A stretch of DNA of 64,000 nt from Rhododendron vialii (Eukaryota; Streptophyta; Magnoliopsida; Ericales; Ericaceae), in the NCBI RefSeq assembly GCF_030253575.1, contig NC_080568.1, positions 33,445,001 to 33,509,000 of the forward strand. The letters are read 5' to 3'. Each line of letters opens with the position of its first letter. Positions within the stretch are counted from its first letter, which is position 1. A program made the position numbers and the translations under genes. This document shows, in pieces, positions 12,343 through 24,212 of this stretch. Under the pieces are notes generated by a model. The model saw nothing but the letters and a program-made list of their open reading frames with translations, made no database searches and was not told the DNA's origin.

Positions 12343-12512
12343 CCATGTGGTACCCGACGTTCACATCCAAGCCGTCCAAAAATGCAACCAATAGTCCAGA
12401 TTGAAAGTACCGAACAGATTTAAAAAAAGAAAAGAAAATTTTGTTTCAATCCAGACCGTTAGTTGCATTTTTGGTCGGTCCGAATGTGCGTGTTGGATAC
12501 CACGTCAGTCGT
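12343..12512. mobile_element. MITE-like foldback, about 170 bp
   Basis: Left-half blocks (ggtaccacg-type end, ccgtccaaaaatgcaac, agtccagattgaaa) recur inverted in the right half (tttcaatccagacc, gttgcatttttgg, ttggataccac). There is no open frame and no clear target duplication. Confidence 0.6.
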
Positions 12513-12784
12513 CAGCCGTACCCTATTTGCACTCAAGAATTTCTCGAGTTATAAGAAAAAAAAAAGTTGTAAAATTGCACGAAAAGTAATTTCGTCTCAG
12601 TTTGATTCTCATGGATTACTCATTGAGATTAAGTTCAAACGTGCATCTACAGACGGATGTCGAAAGAATTGATCTGATTTTTACATACATAAAAAAAATA
12701 TAAGAACTGATACAAAAAAGCTTTGCACTGCAGTTCTTGATTGCCGATATTACCAACACTCACAAGACATGATTCACGAGATTA

Positions 12785-12905
12785 GTTTTAAATTATTATT
12801 TTTCCAATATTGTATACATAAGTGGGGTTAGTGGAGTGTTAGTAAATTAGTCCACAAGGAATTTAGGCTAAATCCTAAACGCCCATGATGGGGCTCATTG
12901 TCAAT
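12785..12905 (-). mobile_element. SINE 3' fragment
   Basis: On the minus strand the sequence runs gagcccc ... gtggactaa ... actaacactcc ... tgtatacaatattgg, then an A-rich tail. This is the 3' half of the SINE family seen complete at 8345-8525 and 63642-63800. Confidence 0.55.
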
Positions 12906-13036
12906 GCCCCAACTTTTTTGTATCGAACTTAATTTTTAAAATAATCTTTTAAAAAAGAAGAGAAAAAGAAGCTTGGCTTTTCTGGAGTGGACTACTTTTA
13001 AATTTGGCAGACAAATTAGAAAAATAATTTTTTTTA

Positions 13037-13178
13037 GGGAATTGATTTCTACACTCCCTTTTTTGAAAACCACACTTTCTTTTTTGAATTTTAGTGTTGA
13101 AAGTGTATGTATTTTTTTGCTAAAAGACGAAAAAGTGAGTGTGGATATCAAAAAAATGAGTGTAGAAATTAATTCCCC
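13037..13178. mobile_element. Small foldback MITE, about 140 bp
   Basis: The ends are gggaattgatttctacactc and gagtgtagaaattaattccc. The interior is rich in A and T with further inverted blocks (ttttttgaaaaccacact and gtgtggatatcaaaaaa). Confidence 0.65.
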
Positions 13179-13915
13179 CCCTTTTTTTTTACCCAAAAAA
13201 ATTGAAAATAAGACGAAAGGAAATAAGCTGAGGCTTAAAGGAAATAAGTGTAACTAACAGATGCAAAGGAAACGGTAAAAAGAGAAATAGATGCAAAGGA
13301 ATTAACCGAGGCAAAGAGCTGGACTGCACATTTTGTTGTCATTTCTAAGTATTTGTTAGATTCGCGTCAATTTATTTAATCACTAGTCGATGTCCGTACC
13401 TAAAGGCATGCTATAATGTATCATAGTCTCAACTTAAATAAATTGTCCATACTACCCAATTGCTTTACGAGATAGTTGTAAATTTCACAAAGCGTTAGTT
13501 ACCATTTTGAGATATTTTCTATTTTATCATACTATAAAACAACATAATTTTACATAGAAATACATTGCCTAAAAGTGAGGATAGAGAATGATAGATTTAT
13601 TATGAAAATATTCTTTGCATCTTTTAAAATAATGGCTATAAATTTAAAATAAAAGTGATCTAACGATAGTAGAGGTTGCTTTCATTTATATGCCTAGAAA
13701 TTTTCAAAAAAAAATCTGCTCTGTTTTATAATATGAATTTTTGTGAGTTCTGTGATTACTTGATCTTTCTTTTTGCCGGCCTCTGATACTCTCAGTAAGA
13801 AGGGAAATAAAACAAGTAGTTATATAGATAATTGGAGTCTTGAGTACACAACATTAGTGTACGTAATAGTAGAGTACAGACGTTGTGAATGTGAAAAAAC
13901 TGTAACTTCGTGCTT

Positions 13916-16900
13916 TCATCCGATGAGGTCGATTCCTTGGACGATCAAGGCATCGGCAAGAACCTGGTTAGCAGCTTCGGAAGGGTGAACGGCGTCCCAA
14001 AACACGTATTGAGTAGCATTTCTACATGTTCCTATCGACTTGGGATTGCACAACAACGATGTCGTCTCCACCGTCCCTGTACCGCAACAGCCTCTCCTTG
14101 CTTCCGCAAACCCTAAAGTAATTCGGCAAAATGCATATACACAATGACATCGCAGACCTTTTGTTGGTAGGGACGAATACGAAATTTATTTATTGAAAAT
14201 CACTATCGCGTGGTGGAGCGAATAATTTGAATTCATTGTGTTTATTATGCTCAGCAGTTGCTTTTTTTGTTCATTACACATCACTGACCGTCACCTTGTT
14301 GGGGGTTTGAATCCCTCCTCCCTATGGGCTGGATTTTGAAAGACATGAAAGATCTCCCTCCCGTGCCATCCTCTATTCAAGCTGACTTAACTAGGGTCAT
14401 CATTTTATCCGTGAGTCGACTCGCCACCGGGCTAGCCCGAAAAGAACATGGGCTGGATTGGGGCGCCTAGGTTTCGAAGCCCGGCCCAACTAATTAGCTT
14501 GCAAATTGACATATACATATGCAAAGGGAAAAGGGGAAATGACGGCCAAGGACGGGTTTAAATGCTGAAAATATCCTTGATGAATATTAATTATCAAAAC
14601 ATGTTTTTGGCCGTCATTTTCCCAAGAGAAAATAGCTCAATAGTCAGCCTGTTAGCCCGCAGCCTGCGCACTGGACCGGGACCATTGGGCAGGGTTTGGG
14701 CCGCAACATTTTGGCCCATATCTAAAACGCCTAGAGCCAGCAAGAGGACATGGGGACTAATTTTGCAAGGCTTACCATTGGGTTTGGGTGAGCCAGGAAG
14801 TCTCAAGTTCGAATCGTGCTAACACGCCCTCTCGAATTTTGTTCTTCTGGATAGCCCGGCTTTGGCCGGCTAGGTTTTGGTGGGGCAGTAGTTGTTATGG
14901 CTCTTTGGTCCCTACCGGGATCTGTCGCGGGTCTAGAGTCTCTATGATCACTTTCAGGGGAAGGTTGTTACGCCTGGTCGCACTCTCCTCCACCCTTTTT
15001 AGCTTAGCAAAGAAAATAGAAATACGTTCATACCGTGATTTGAAGGAGCCTGAACGAGGTCGTAGAGGGATTTGAAAATGTCGAAGACCACAATTTTCAG
15101 CCCGGGCAGTTGCTTTGGGAGATTGGTTGCGGCAGAGGTGATCTTCTTGTTGAACCCTTGAGCATCAGTGTTGATTCTTGAGACACACCCACTTTCATGG
15201 AATCCAAACAGAGTTATGGTTGCTGGTAGGCAACCCAGTGGTGGGAGTGAAGTAACTCCAATTCTTCTGGCTCCCAATTTGTACAAATCCTGTTTGTCAA
15301 CAACCAAAGCAAAACTTGTCATGTCTTTCAATCAATTCCAAACTTTCCAAAGTATTGAGTAAAGATCATTTTTTTTTCTTTGTAAATTAATACTCCCTCT
15401 ATCCCAATTTGTTTGTCCACCCTCAAAATTTTAATTCTCTTAGGGAACACAATAATTACACCTAAAAAGATACAACTTTTCATATTTGCCCTTAACTTTA
15501 TCTAAAAAGTTACTTTATTCCACTACAGAAAAGGCAAAAAGGGAAAAATGATTCAATTAAAAGTCAAATGAACAAACATTTTGGGACACTTAAAAATAAA
15601 AAAATGGACAAACACCGATGGAGTACAATTTGTACAAGAGATTGTCTTATTCACGGAGGCGCGCAATCTGGGCCATCTGTTTCGTGTTTGGATGGTCTCA
15701 ACTCTTCTCTGTAAAAATTTCAATTAAATCCGGATCGTCCAAAGCCGGAACGGACACACAAGATTCACCTCGGTAAATCCCCATTCACGGAAGCTCCATT
15801 AAAAAAGATATTTCCTTCGTACAAATTTATGAAGAGAAGTTTATAACGAAACCAACATGGTTTAGGCCTTAGGGTACCTTGACAAAGCTTGAAAAAATGG
15901 CAACCAGGTAGGAGGAATACTGATCGGGAGTGTAGAGCTTGTTGAGAAAAGGGTTGACATAGTAATTCTGCACAAAATCACTGCTGCCAAAGCTCACTAA
16001 GTATAATCCATCCTTTATGATTGATGCCGCCTTTTGATTCCCTGCCACCTTCGCTAGCTTCGCTTGGTACTCCTTGTAAAATTGCAACTGTTGTGTCAAG
16101 GGAATTGCATGCTGCATGCACAAAAATAAAACACAATTAAGTACTGGATTACACATATCTAGTCGTTTTGTGTTAGATGTCTGAGTTCCAAGTGGGTAAT
16201 TTATTTAGTGATCTTGGGGCATCGGCACGTACGTGCTATCCCAACCCCTTTTACCATCACACATTTCTGTGGAGCCCAGTGAACGGTGTCCCAATACCAC
16301 CCAATAAGTTTTCTATTCCAAGCATTATTGAGACATAAAATGCTCCATAGCCTAGCTATTGTACAATCTTGATTTTTTTGGAGGTGTGTCAGTTCTGTAT
16401 ATATGACTATCAAATCACGAAAAAAAAATTTGCAATCTGGCCCAATTGGTTGGGTATTTGTTTCCAGTTTACCAAGGTCTCGAGTTCAAGATTGACGTTT
16501 ACTAACTTACTAACCTTCTAGCCTACATTGTATGAGTTTCTTGCCATTTCTCAAAAAAATAAATATCATACGCTCATGATGGCTGTTTTGTCATCATAGC
16601 CAGATGCAGCAGAAGCAAAATTGGCTCCAATAAGCAGGTTTTTCCCTGAGGCCTGTGGGCTAAGATACGCTGGTGGGTATGTTGTAAAGCCCAATGTATC
16701 AGCTGCAGAGAAAAAAAATGCCCAATTATTTCAATTTTGATCTTGGTACTTACAAAATTAAACAGGGAGATCAAATTGAATGAATCTCAGCGGTTGATTA
16801 ATTCTTGAAATAATTAATTACCAGTGATATCAGTGGCAAGTTTCCCATTACAGAACCTTCCAGTTGGTTTGTGGTTGATGAAGTCTCTTCCATAAGGTGG

Positions 16901-17065
16901 GTAATTAGCCTTGAAAATGGTGTGGATATAGTCATTGTTCCCCACATCTACTGCTGAGTCTCCAAATGTGAAAATTGCTGGCACCAGACCTTGAGCCTCC
17001 CCACTTGAGGAGAAAATTGCTATTTCCACAAGAAAAACCAATATCCATCTGAAATGGATGCCCAT
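13916..17065 (-). CDS. GDSL esterase/lipase (SGNH hydrolase), intact, five exons
   Basis: Exons are 16822-17065, 16572-16702, 15878-16111, 15034-15289 and 13916-14112. All junctions are GT/AG with matching phase, giving 353 residues, the normal family length. A signal peptide of about 25 residues is followed by block I FTFGDSAVDVGNN (catalytic Ser37), block II GANFASAASG, block III LVSFGSSDFVQNYY, then LGARRIGVTSLPPLGCLPA and block V WDAVHPSEAAN (Asp328, His331). GDSL lipases are usually secreted and hydrolyse acyl esters of lipids, cutin monomers or phenolics; the substrate cannot be read here. Intron 2 holds a SINE-like tail (16435-16560). Intron 4 (14113-15033) contains a tRNA-like B-box sequence (aagttcgaatc) near 14808. 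Confidence 0.95.
16435..16560 (+). mobile_element. SINE-like insertion in GDSL intron 2
   Basis: It opens with ggcccaattggttgggta (A-box-like), has a B-box-like block (ggtctcgagttcaag) near 16480 and ends in a short A run. It is tRNA-related but degenerate, and no target duplication is fixed. Confidence 0.5.
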
Positions 17066-17114
17066 TCTGTATAGAAGTGAAGTCTTTGGCTTTGATTTGA
17101 TTTGATTTCGTAGG

Positions 17115-17127
17115 ACCCTATATATAA
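17115..17127 (-). promoter_or_regulatory. TATA box of the GDSL gene
   Basis: TTATATATAGGG on the minus strand lies about 50-60 bases upstream of the ATG at 17065. Confidence 0.6.
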
Positions 17128-17923
17128 GAGAGAGAACAAAGAGGAACCCAATTGAAGAAGGAAGATGAAAGTTGAGTAGAAGTTGTTATGCAGCATTAAA
17201 AGCATGACATTAATATCCGAAGGGGTAGTCGAGTAGGAGCATGACAACATGAGACTTTCCCAAGCTCGTGGGTTCGACTCCGACGTATGGCCAACAAAAC
17301 TATTGATGCCAATGATGGTTTTCTTGTTCAAAACATCAGGGTCCCAGTATCAATCGATCAGTGAATAAACTGGCCCGGACATGAAATTCTAGTTAAACAT
17401 CTGCATAAATTGTGTACAGCTAGCAAATGAGCTTTGGACTTTTAGGTGTCACTCGAACAGATTTAATGGAAGCGACAGTTATGATACAACTAGCATGAGA
17501 GGGGGAGAAGTGGTTGGGGAGATGATGAATGAATTGAAAGATGGCACTGGAAGTGGCAGCCACGAGAGAATGTGTGCATGTGCTTGGTTGAACTGTCTGG
17601 TAACAAAATGTTTCTGGCTCTAATATATAGAGCCAGCCAGCAATGGAGCATGGACGACCAAGTCGACAGATGAGTTTGCCGTGTTTTCTTTCGTACAGTA
17701 TTAATTAGGCGCGGCGGTAGAAACTTAGGTGATCGAATCTTCAGATATGCGGATCAAAAAAAAAAAAAATTTCTTCAGATATGAAATAGTACCATAGAAA
17801 TAGGCAGAGTATGATATCATTAGTTTCAAACTTTACCAGAACAAAGTCAGGATTTAAAATTGTGAGGTCAAAAATATAGTAAAAGTCAATGGAGTTCAAT
17901 TTTGGTTTGCAAGTTTGGCCCAG

Positions 17924-18223
17924 TGAACCAACTGGGGCTAGCTTAATTGACCAAATTCTTGCATCTCACTAAGAAGTCAGGAGTTCGAGTGTTCTTTCCT
18001 TTGTATTTGTTGGATTATTTCCCCCATTAATGGAGCTTGTAGTTGAGTTGGGCTTATAATGATTGTGATCGTTTTGATGAACTTATTTATCCTGTTGGTT
18101 CAGTTGTTGGATTTGGTTTTCTCATGGACTCTTACACAATGGATGTAGTGTCCCGTGATTTGTACTTTGTGCTTCATACATGATGTAATGATCTCTTCAA
18201 CTGATTGAAAAAAAAATAAAAAT
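17924..18223 (+). mobile_element. SINE/retroposon with A-rich tail
   Basis: The 10-bp sequence tttggcccag is found at 17914-17923 and 18224-18233, bracketing a 300-bp segment. The segment has a B-box-like block (caggagttcgagtg, about 17978) and ends gaaaaaaaaataaaaa. In addition a 21-base sequence starting caatggagttcaatttt occurs at 17887 and again at 18255, outside the target duplication. The second repeat is unexplained. Confidence 0.55.
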
Positions 18224-18233
18224 TTTGGCCCAG

Positions 18234-19036
18234 AGGGTAATGAATTTGGGCCCAATGGAGTTCAATTTTGGTTATCTGTACTAGATGGTTAATGTGGGCT
18301 CTATTTGTGAAGACCTCCTTCATTTTGGGGAGTGTTTCTCTTTGGTTTCTTGCCAACTTTTGTGGTTTTCGTTCGTTGATTTTGGAACCCGGTTGTCAGA
18401 ATGCTGGCTCATGATGATCAAGGAATCCTGTGGTGGTTTGTGAGGCTTTGGAGTGAAAAGCTTATAAATCTAGACCTCCTGGTTGTTGTCTCTGTTTTGA
18501 GATTGATAACCCTCTTTGATTTTATGTTTATTTTGTATGAATGAAATCTCCTACCATTTTAAAAAAAAATGAAAATAAAAGTGGGGTTGGGACAATTGAC
18601 CACATTTGAATACTCATGGCTCAGTCCTTATCCATTTCTGTTTAATTTGATGCGATTACTTATGTCACCCACTTAGATTATAGTTTAATTCTAGAGCACC
18701 ACTCCAAAACGAAAGGGGAACTAGAATTATGTATTTCTTCCACTATTAATTCCGTCAAATAAAGGGGGTATGGAGCATTAAAAGCTTATGAGCAGGGGAG
18801 ATGGTAATGCAAAATTATTCTGTTTTCTAATAACCGGATGTTTAGGTCAGTTTGCGTGGATCTCAACTAATTTTGAAACCTTGAAGTTAACTCCGGCAAA
18901 TTCTCCAGTGGCCCAAGATTTGGAGTGTTTGGACAGAATATCAAATTTGGCCACCATGGCCCCAATGGTTTGCTTTCTCATGTCGGTTTGCAAAATTGTA
19001 TATTTGGGCTTAACAGTGGGCAGAAAGTAAGTCCAT
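18234..19036. other. Intergenic, no gene seen
   Basis: Contains another retroposon-like tail (about 18480-18570, ending in an A run after aatgaaatctcctacc). No coding exon is supported. Confidence 0.5.
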
Positions 19037-19422
19037 TGGGTTGTATATGAGGTATAGATTGGACAATTTTTTTTATTGATACAAGTGGAGCGTCATATAT
19101 TTGCACTTGTGGGGATGGGCCGAAATTGTGCTCCAAACCCAATGAGCCAGTTGAAAGGGCTCGACCCGCCCGACCACTACCTTCTAGTTTAGGCATTTTG
19201 TACCTTCTAGTTTAGGCAATCTGTGCCAAGTCCCATTCATTGTTGGTCCAACCGAACCGAATTATTCTGAACACCGACCGAATTTGTTAAAAATAGATTG
19301 GTTCGGTTGGTCGGTTCAGTTTTTCGGTTAAAACTTTCATTCCAAGTGTTGGATGAAAAAAAGTTCCTTTCATGTGGACTTTTTTATTTTGGTGAAAAAA
19401 GAAGAAGAAGGTACACCCACAC

Positions 19423-19823
19423 TGTGGAAACTTTATATCCATCTCAAAATCAATTGGCAATGAGTGGAGAAGTTCCAAATGTTATTAAGTGATCACCCAT
19501 TCCACTCCCAAGCAATGTGGGACTTTATATCTTAACATCCCCTCTCACGTGCAGCCGCTTTTGAGGTCTGTCACGTGTGGCCACTTTTGGGTTCTATCAT
19601 CGTGCAGCCTTTTCGCCGGTCTGTCATCACGGGGTGTGGATTGTTAATTTTATAAAATGTGGGGTGGAACGGGTCCCGCTCTGATACTATGTTGAAACTT
19701 TATATCCATCTCAAAATCAATTGGCAATGAGTGGAGAGGTCCCAAATGTTATTAAGTGCTTAATAACATTTGGGACCTCTCCACTCATTGCCAATTGATT
19801 TTGAGATGGATATAAAGTTTCCA
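19423..19823 (-). mobile_element. Rearranged TRIM element, copy 1
   Basis: A 3' LTR (19423-about 19540, TG...CA on the plus strand) is followed by a short internal region. That region has a polypurine tract (GAGAGGGGA on the minus strand, next to the LTR) and a primer-binding-site match (TAGTATCAGAGC on the minus strand, near 19682-19691). The expected 5' LTR is only 63 bp long (19694-19756) and is followed, after two bases, by its own inverse (19759-19821). The element ends ttcca, mirroring its start tggaa. Flanks are cacac on both sides (19418-19422, 19824-19828), consistent with a 5-bp target duplication. Confidence 0.8.
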
Positions 19824-20173
19824 CACACTTGTTCGTATCAAGTCCCACATTCCTCTCTCTCTCTCTCCCCTTGGAAAGAAAACTCCATGTGGCAGTAACC
19901 AAGAACTCCAATGTTGCAGGTGGACTAAATTCTATCAAAATCACACGCAAAAATTGAGAAAACATATTAAAACTCGTAGAGCATGTTTTTATTATTGGAG
20001 ATAAAAACGGAGGGGGGCAAAAGTCCCCCATTCTATATACTGCTTACTGCTAGTATGCAAATACCCCCCAAAAATTACAAGTATATCGCAAACAACCCCT
20101 CATTATTGTAAGTATCTTGGATCAATTTCGCCGAAGAGGTTTCATAACGCCTGCAATTGAACACAACAGCTTC

Positions 20174-20992
20174 TCATGGTGTTCCATTTTCAGATACAAT
20201 CGCCACAGGAGTAGGAGTAGCACAGCAACGGCAACATGAGCCCGGTGGTGGAGGTGCACAACACACACAAGCAGGACATATCGGCGGCCTCTGGAGAAGT
20301 TCTGCGCGAAAAAGAAAGAAACAAGAAATGACATTAAAAAAGACGAGCAAGAGAAATAAAAAAGAATCTTGAATGTTGTTTTTTCTGGTGTTGTTTTACT
20401 TTTTAGATCCTGTGTTTTGTTTTCTCGAAAAACTTCTTTAGGAGAAAGTTTTATGAAAACACCCCATTTTGTAGAAGCTTTGGTGTTCCATCCAATTAGA
20501 CTGCCGTTTCTTTCAAGTTTAAGTTGTTGAATGGCCAATTATGACGACTAATTCATTCAAGTTGAAGGGTCATCTAAGATAAGATTTGAATCATGTAGAT
20601 ACTACGTTATTTCATCAGAAAATCATGTGGTTAAGATTAATAAATCAATTTTGATTTTATCGTGCTTAACGAATGGATCCAACCACCAAATTAGGTTAGG
20701 CAGTAACCCACAAGGCCCAAGTGGAGCGTTTCGCCCCAAAGACGAGCCACTTCTTTACTACTGAAAATGAAAGTTCAGAAATCTACCAATACAAAAATGC
20801 AATCACATTACGAAAACACCCATCGTTTCGCAACCTGTTTCATTGTTTTTGTTTTTGAAAACACGAAACGAAAATGGAAAAACTACCTCGGTGAGTCGAT
20901 CGAGCAGCTTCGCACGAGGTTACCATAGGAGATAACACCATGGCAAAGACGACAAGCGTCACAAAAACAGTCTTGTGGGATTTACTTTCCAT
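20174..20992 (-). CDS. Small secreted Cys-rich peptide gene, copy 1
   Basis: Two exons, 20887-20992 and 20174-20301, join in phase 1 to 77 residues. The N-terminus MESKSHKTVFVTLVVFAMVL with SPMVTSCEA is a clear signal peptide. The mature part contains PPICPACVCC, a proline spacer, then GSCCRCC and a short hydrophilic tail ending ENGTP. Eight cysteines in two clusters could bind metal or form disulfides. I do not recognise a named family. The same gene is repeated exactly at 22713-23531, and a diverged sister is at 26717-27525. A TATA box (CTATATATAT, minus strand, 21073-21083) lies 80 bases upstream of the ATG. The start is set by the signal peptide; an upstream in-frame ATG at 21025 is less likely. 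Confidence 0.78.
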
Positions 20993-21072
20993 TGCTGATG
21001 ACAATTTCAACAAGCTACCAAGCAATGAAGTTGATGATCGATTGCCTTATCTACAAATATACCGTAGTGAGC

Positions 21073-21083
21073 ATATATATAGG
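21073..21083 (-). promoter_or_regulatory. TATA box, peptide gene copy 1
   Basis: CTATATATATG on the minus strand, 80 bases upstream of the ATG at 20992. The same element is conserved in copy 2 and in the diverged third gene. Confidence 0.65.
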
Positions 21084-21961
21084 GAGAGCCAGTGAGGGTT
21101 TTTAAGTCAACAGTTTATTTTGTTTGTTAATTATATGTAAGTTGTGTGCCTCAGCCGTGTTGTTTGGATTGAAAGTCTCAAGTCCATGGTTGGTTTTGAA
21201 ATTAAGAGTTTTATTTTTCTCCTTGAAGCTTTTCAAAGTCAATAATGAACTTCAAGGACTTTTTTCTGGAGTAGGCTTCTCTCCGGTCGACTTCAGCATT
21301 CTTGTAAACTTAAAAGTCTAAAACTTATTTTGATATTTATTTTACTTTTCGTAACATATTGTTTAGTTTTTCGTTGTAATTTTTGGGGTTAGTTCGGAAA
21401 AGTATAAAAATATGGACCAACGTTGATAAATACTATGAAATAAGACGGCACTTTAGAGAGATAAAACATCTGTTTGATATTTTTTTCGTCTTTAGTGAAC
21501 TTTTTTTTTTACCTTCTGCCATAATTTTGTACTTTTTAGACTCCTCTCGTCTAGACAGATGATTGATCCAAAAAATGGGTTGTATATGAGGTATAGATTG
21601 GACAATTTTTTTTATTGATACAAGTGGAGCGTCATATATTTGCACTTGTGGGGATGGGCCGAAATTGTGCTCCAAACCCAATGAGCCAGTTGAAAGGGCT
21701 CGACCCGCCCGACCACTACCTTCTAGTTTAGGCATTTTGTACCTTCTAGTTTAGGCAATCTGTGCCAAGTCCCATTCATTGTTGGTCCAACCGAACCGAA
21801 TTATTCTGAACACCGACCGAATTTGTTAAAAATAGATTGGTTCGGTTGGTCGGTTCAGTTTTTCGGTTAAAACTTTCATTCCAAGTGTTGGATGAAAAAA
21901 AGTTCCTTTCATGTGGACTTTTTTATTTTGGTGAAAAAAGAAGAAGAAGGTACACCCACAC

Positions 21962-22362
21962 TGTGGAAACTTTATATCCATCTCAAAATCAATTGGCAAT
22001 GAGTGGAGAAGTTCCAAATGTTATTAAGTGATCACCCATTCCACTCCCAAGCAATGTGGGACTTTATATCTTAACATCCCCTCTCACGTGCAGCCGCTTT
22101 TGAGGTCTGTCACGTGTGGCCACTTTTGGGTTCTATCATCGTGCAGCCTTTTCGCCGGTCTGTCATCACGGGGTGTGGATTGTTAATTTTATAAAATGTG
22201 GGGTGGAACGGGTCCCGCTCTGATACTATGTTGAAACTTTATATCCATCTCAAAATCAATTGGCAATGAGTGGAGAGGTCCCAAATGTTATTAAGTGCTT
22301 AATAACATTTGGGACCTCTCCACTCATTGCCAATTGATTTTGAGATGGATATAAAGTTTCCA
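21962..22362 (-). mobile_element. Rearranged TRIM element, copy 2
   Basis: Identical to 19423-19823 as part of the 2,539-bp duplication, including the 63-bp palindromic arms and the cacac flanks. It arrived by duplication, not by a second insertion. Confidence 0.8.
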
Positions 22363-22712
22363 CACACTTGTTCGTATCAAGTCCCACATTCCTCTCTCTC
22401 TCTCTCCCCTTGGAAAGAAAACTCCATGTGGCAGTAACCAAGAACTCCAATGTTGCAGGTGGACTAAATTCTATCAAAATCACACGCAAAAATTGAGAAA
22501 ACATATTAAAACTCGTAGAGCATGTTTTTATTATTGGAGATAAAAACGGAGGGGGGCAAAAGTCCCCCATTCTATATACTGCTTACTGCTAGTATGCAAA
22601 TACCCCCCAAAAATTACAAGTATATCGCAAACAACCCCTCATTATTGTAAGTATCTTGGATCAATTTCGCCGAAGAGGTTTCATAACGCCTGCAATTGAA
22701 CACAACAGCTTC

Positions 22713-23531
22713 TCATGGTGTTCCATTTTCAGATACAATCGCCACAGGAGTAGGAGTAGCACAGCAACGGCAACATGAGCCCGGTGGTGGAGGTGCACAA
22801 CACACACAAGCAGGACATATCGGCGGCCTCTGGAGAAGTTCTGCGCGAAAAAGAAAGAAACAAGAAATGACATTAAAAAAGACGAGCAAGAGAAATAAAA
22901 AAGAATCTTGAATGTTGTTTTTTCTGGTGTTGTTTTACTTTTTAGATCCTGTGTTTTGTTTTCTCGAAAAACTTCTTTAGGAGAAAGTTTTATGAAAACA
23001 CCCCATTTTGTAGAAGCTTTGGTGTTCCATCCAATTAGACTGCCGTTTCTTTCAAGTTTAAGTTGTTGAATGGCCAATTATGACGACTAATTCATTCAAG
23101 TTGAAGGGTCATCTAAGATAAGATTTGAATCATGTAGATACTACGTTATTTCATCAGAAAATCATGTGGTTAAGATTAATAAATCAATTTTGATTTTATC
23201 GTGCTTAACGAATGGATCCAACCACCAAATTAGGTTAGGCAGTAACCCACAAGGCCCAAGTGGAGCGTTTCGCCCCAAAGACGAGCCACTTCTTTACTAC
23301 TGAAAATGAAAGTTCAGAAATCTACCAATACAAAAATGCAATCACATTACGAAAACACCCATCGTTTCGCAACCTGTTTCATTGTTTTTGTTTTTGAAAA
23401 CACGAAACGAAAATGGAAAAACTACCTCGGTGAGTCGATCGAGCAGCTTCGCACGAGGTTACCATAGGAGATAACACCATGGCAAAGACGACAAGCGTCA
23501 CAAAAACAGTCTTGTGGGATTTACTTTCCAT
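22713..23531 (-). CDS. Small secreted Cys-rich peptide gene, copy 2 (identical to copy 1)
   Basis: Exons 23426-23531 and 22713-22840 encode the same 77 residues as copy 1, with identical intron and flanks. The promoter, with a TATA box at 23612-23622, is also within the duplicated unit, so both copies should be expressed alike if the duplication is real. The signal peptide and the CPACVCC and CCRCC clusters are as in copy 1. Confidence 0.76.
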
Positions 23532-23836
23532 TGCTGATGACAATTTCAACAAGCTACCAAGCAATGAAGTTGATGATCGATTGCCTTATCTACAAATATA
23601 CCGTAGTGAGCATATATATAGGGAGAGCCAGTGAGGGTTTTTAAGTCAACAGTTTATTTTGTTTGTTAATTATATGTAAGTTGTGTGCCTCAGCCGTGTT
23701 GTTTGGATTGAAAGTCTCAAGTCCATGGTTGGTTTTGAAATTAAGAGTTTTATTTTTCTCCTTGAAGCTTTTCAAAGTCAATAATGAACTTCAAGGACTT
23801 TTTTCTGGAGTAGGCTTCTCTCCGGTCGACTTCAGC

Positions 23837-24196
23837 ATTCTTGTAAACTTAAAAGTCTAAAACTTATTTTGATATTTATTTTACTTTTCGTAACATATTG
23901 TTTAGTTTTTCGTTGTAATTTTTGGGGTTAGTTCGGAAAAGTATAAAAATATGGACCAACGTTGATAAATACTATGAAATAAGACGGCACTTTAGAGAGA
24001 TAAAACATCTGTTTGATATTTTTTTCGTCTTTAGTGAACTTTTTTTTTTACCTTCTGCCATAATTTTGTACTTTTTAGACTCCTCTCGTCTAGACAGATG
24101 ATTGATCCAAAAAATATGACGTGAATCTAATAATAATTCAGAAAAAACGAACAAAATACACAAAACGAAAAGAAAAAAAAATAAGTTTACAAGAAT
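23837..24196. mobile_element. Foldback MITE, complete copy (360 bp)
   Basis: The terminal inverted repeats are attcttgtaaactta (23837-23851) and taagtttacaagaat (24182-24196). Paralogous sequence at 27811-27833 and 29485-29512 runs through without it, so the insertion is recent. A truncated copy sits at 21298-21575, cut off by the tandem duplication breakpoint. Confidence 0.75.
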
Positions 24197-24212
24197 TGAG
24201 AGTGGACTAGAG

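Larger units (their letters stand above)
19037..24114. repeat. Exact head-to-tail duplication of a 2,539-bp segment
   Basis: 19037-21575 and 21576-24114 read the same at an offset of 2,539 throughout, including homopolymer runs such as the T10 near 21501 and 24040. The left flank ends ccattggg, the centre junction reads aaaaaatggg and the right flank reads aaaaaatatg. The breakpoints therefore share only one base or so. Each copy holds the Cys-rich peptide gene and the rearranged TRIM. The right breakpoint cuts through a foldback MITE that is complete only in copy 2. Confidence 0.95.

Noticed and set aside
20122-20538. 138-codon minus-strand open frame, repeated at 22661-23077
   Set aside because: It runs through the intron and exon 2 of the Cys-rich peptide gene in another frame. 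The spliced two-exon model keeps all cysteines and the correct phase.
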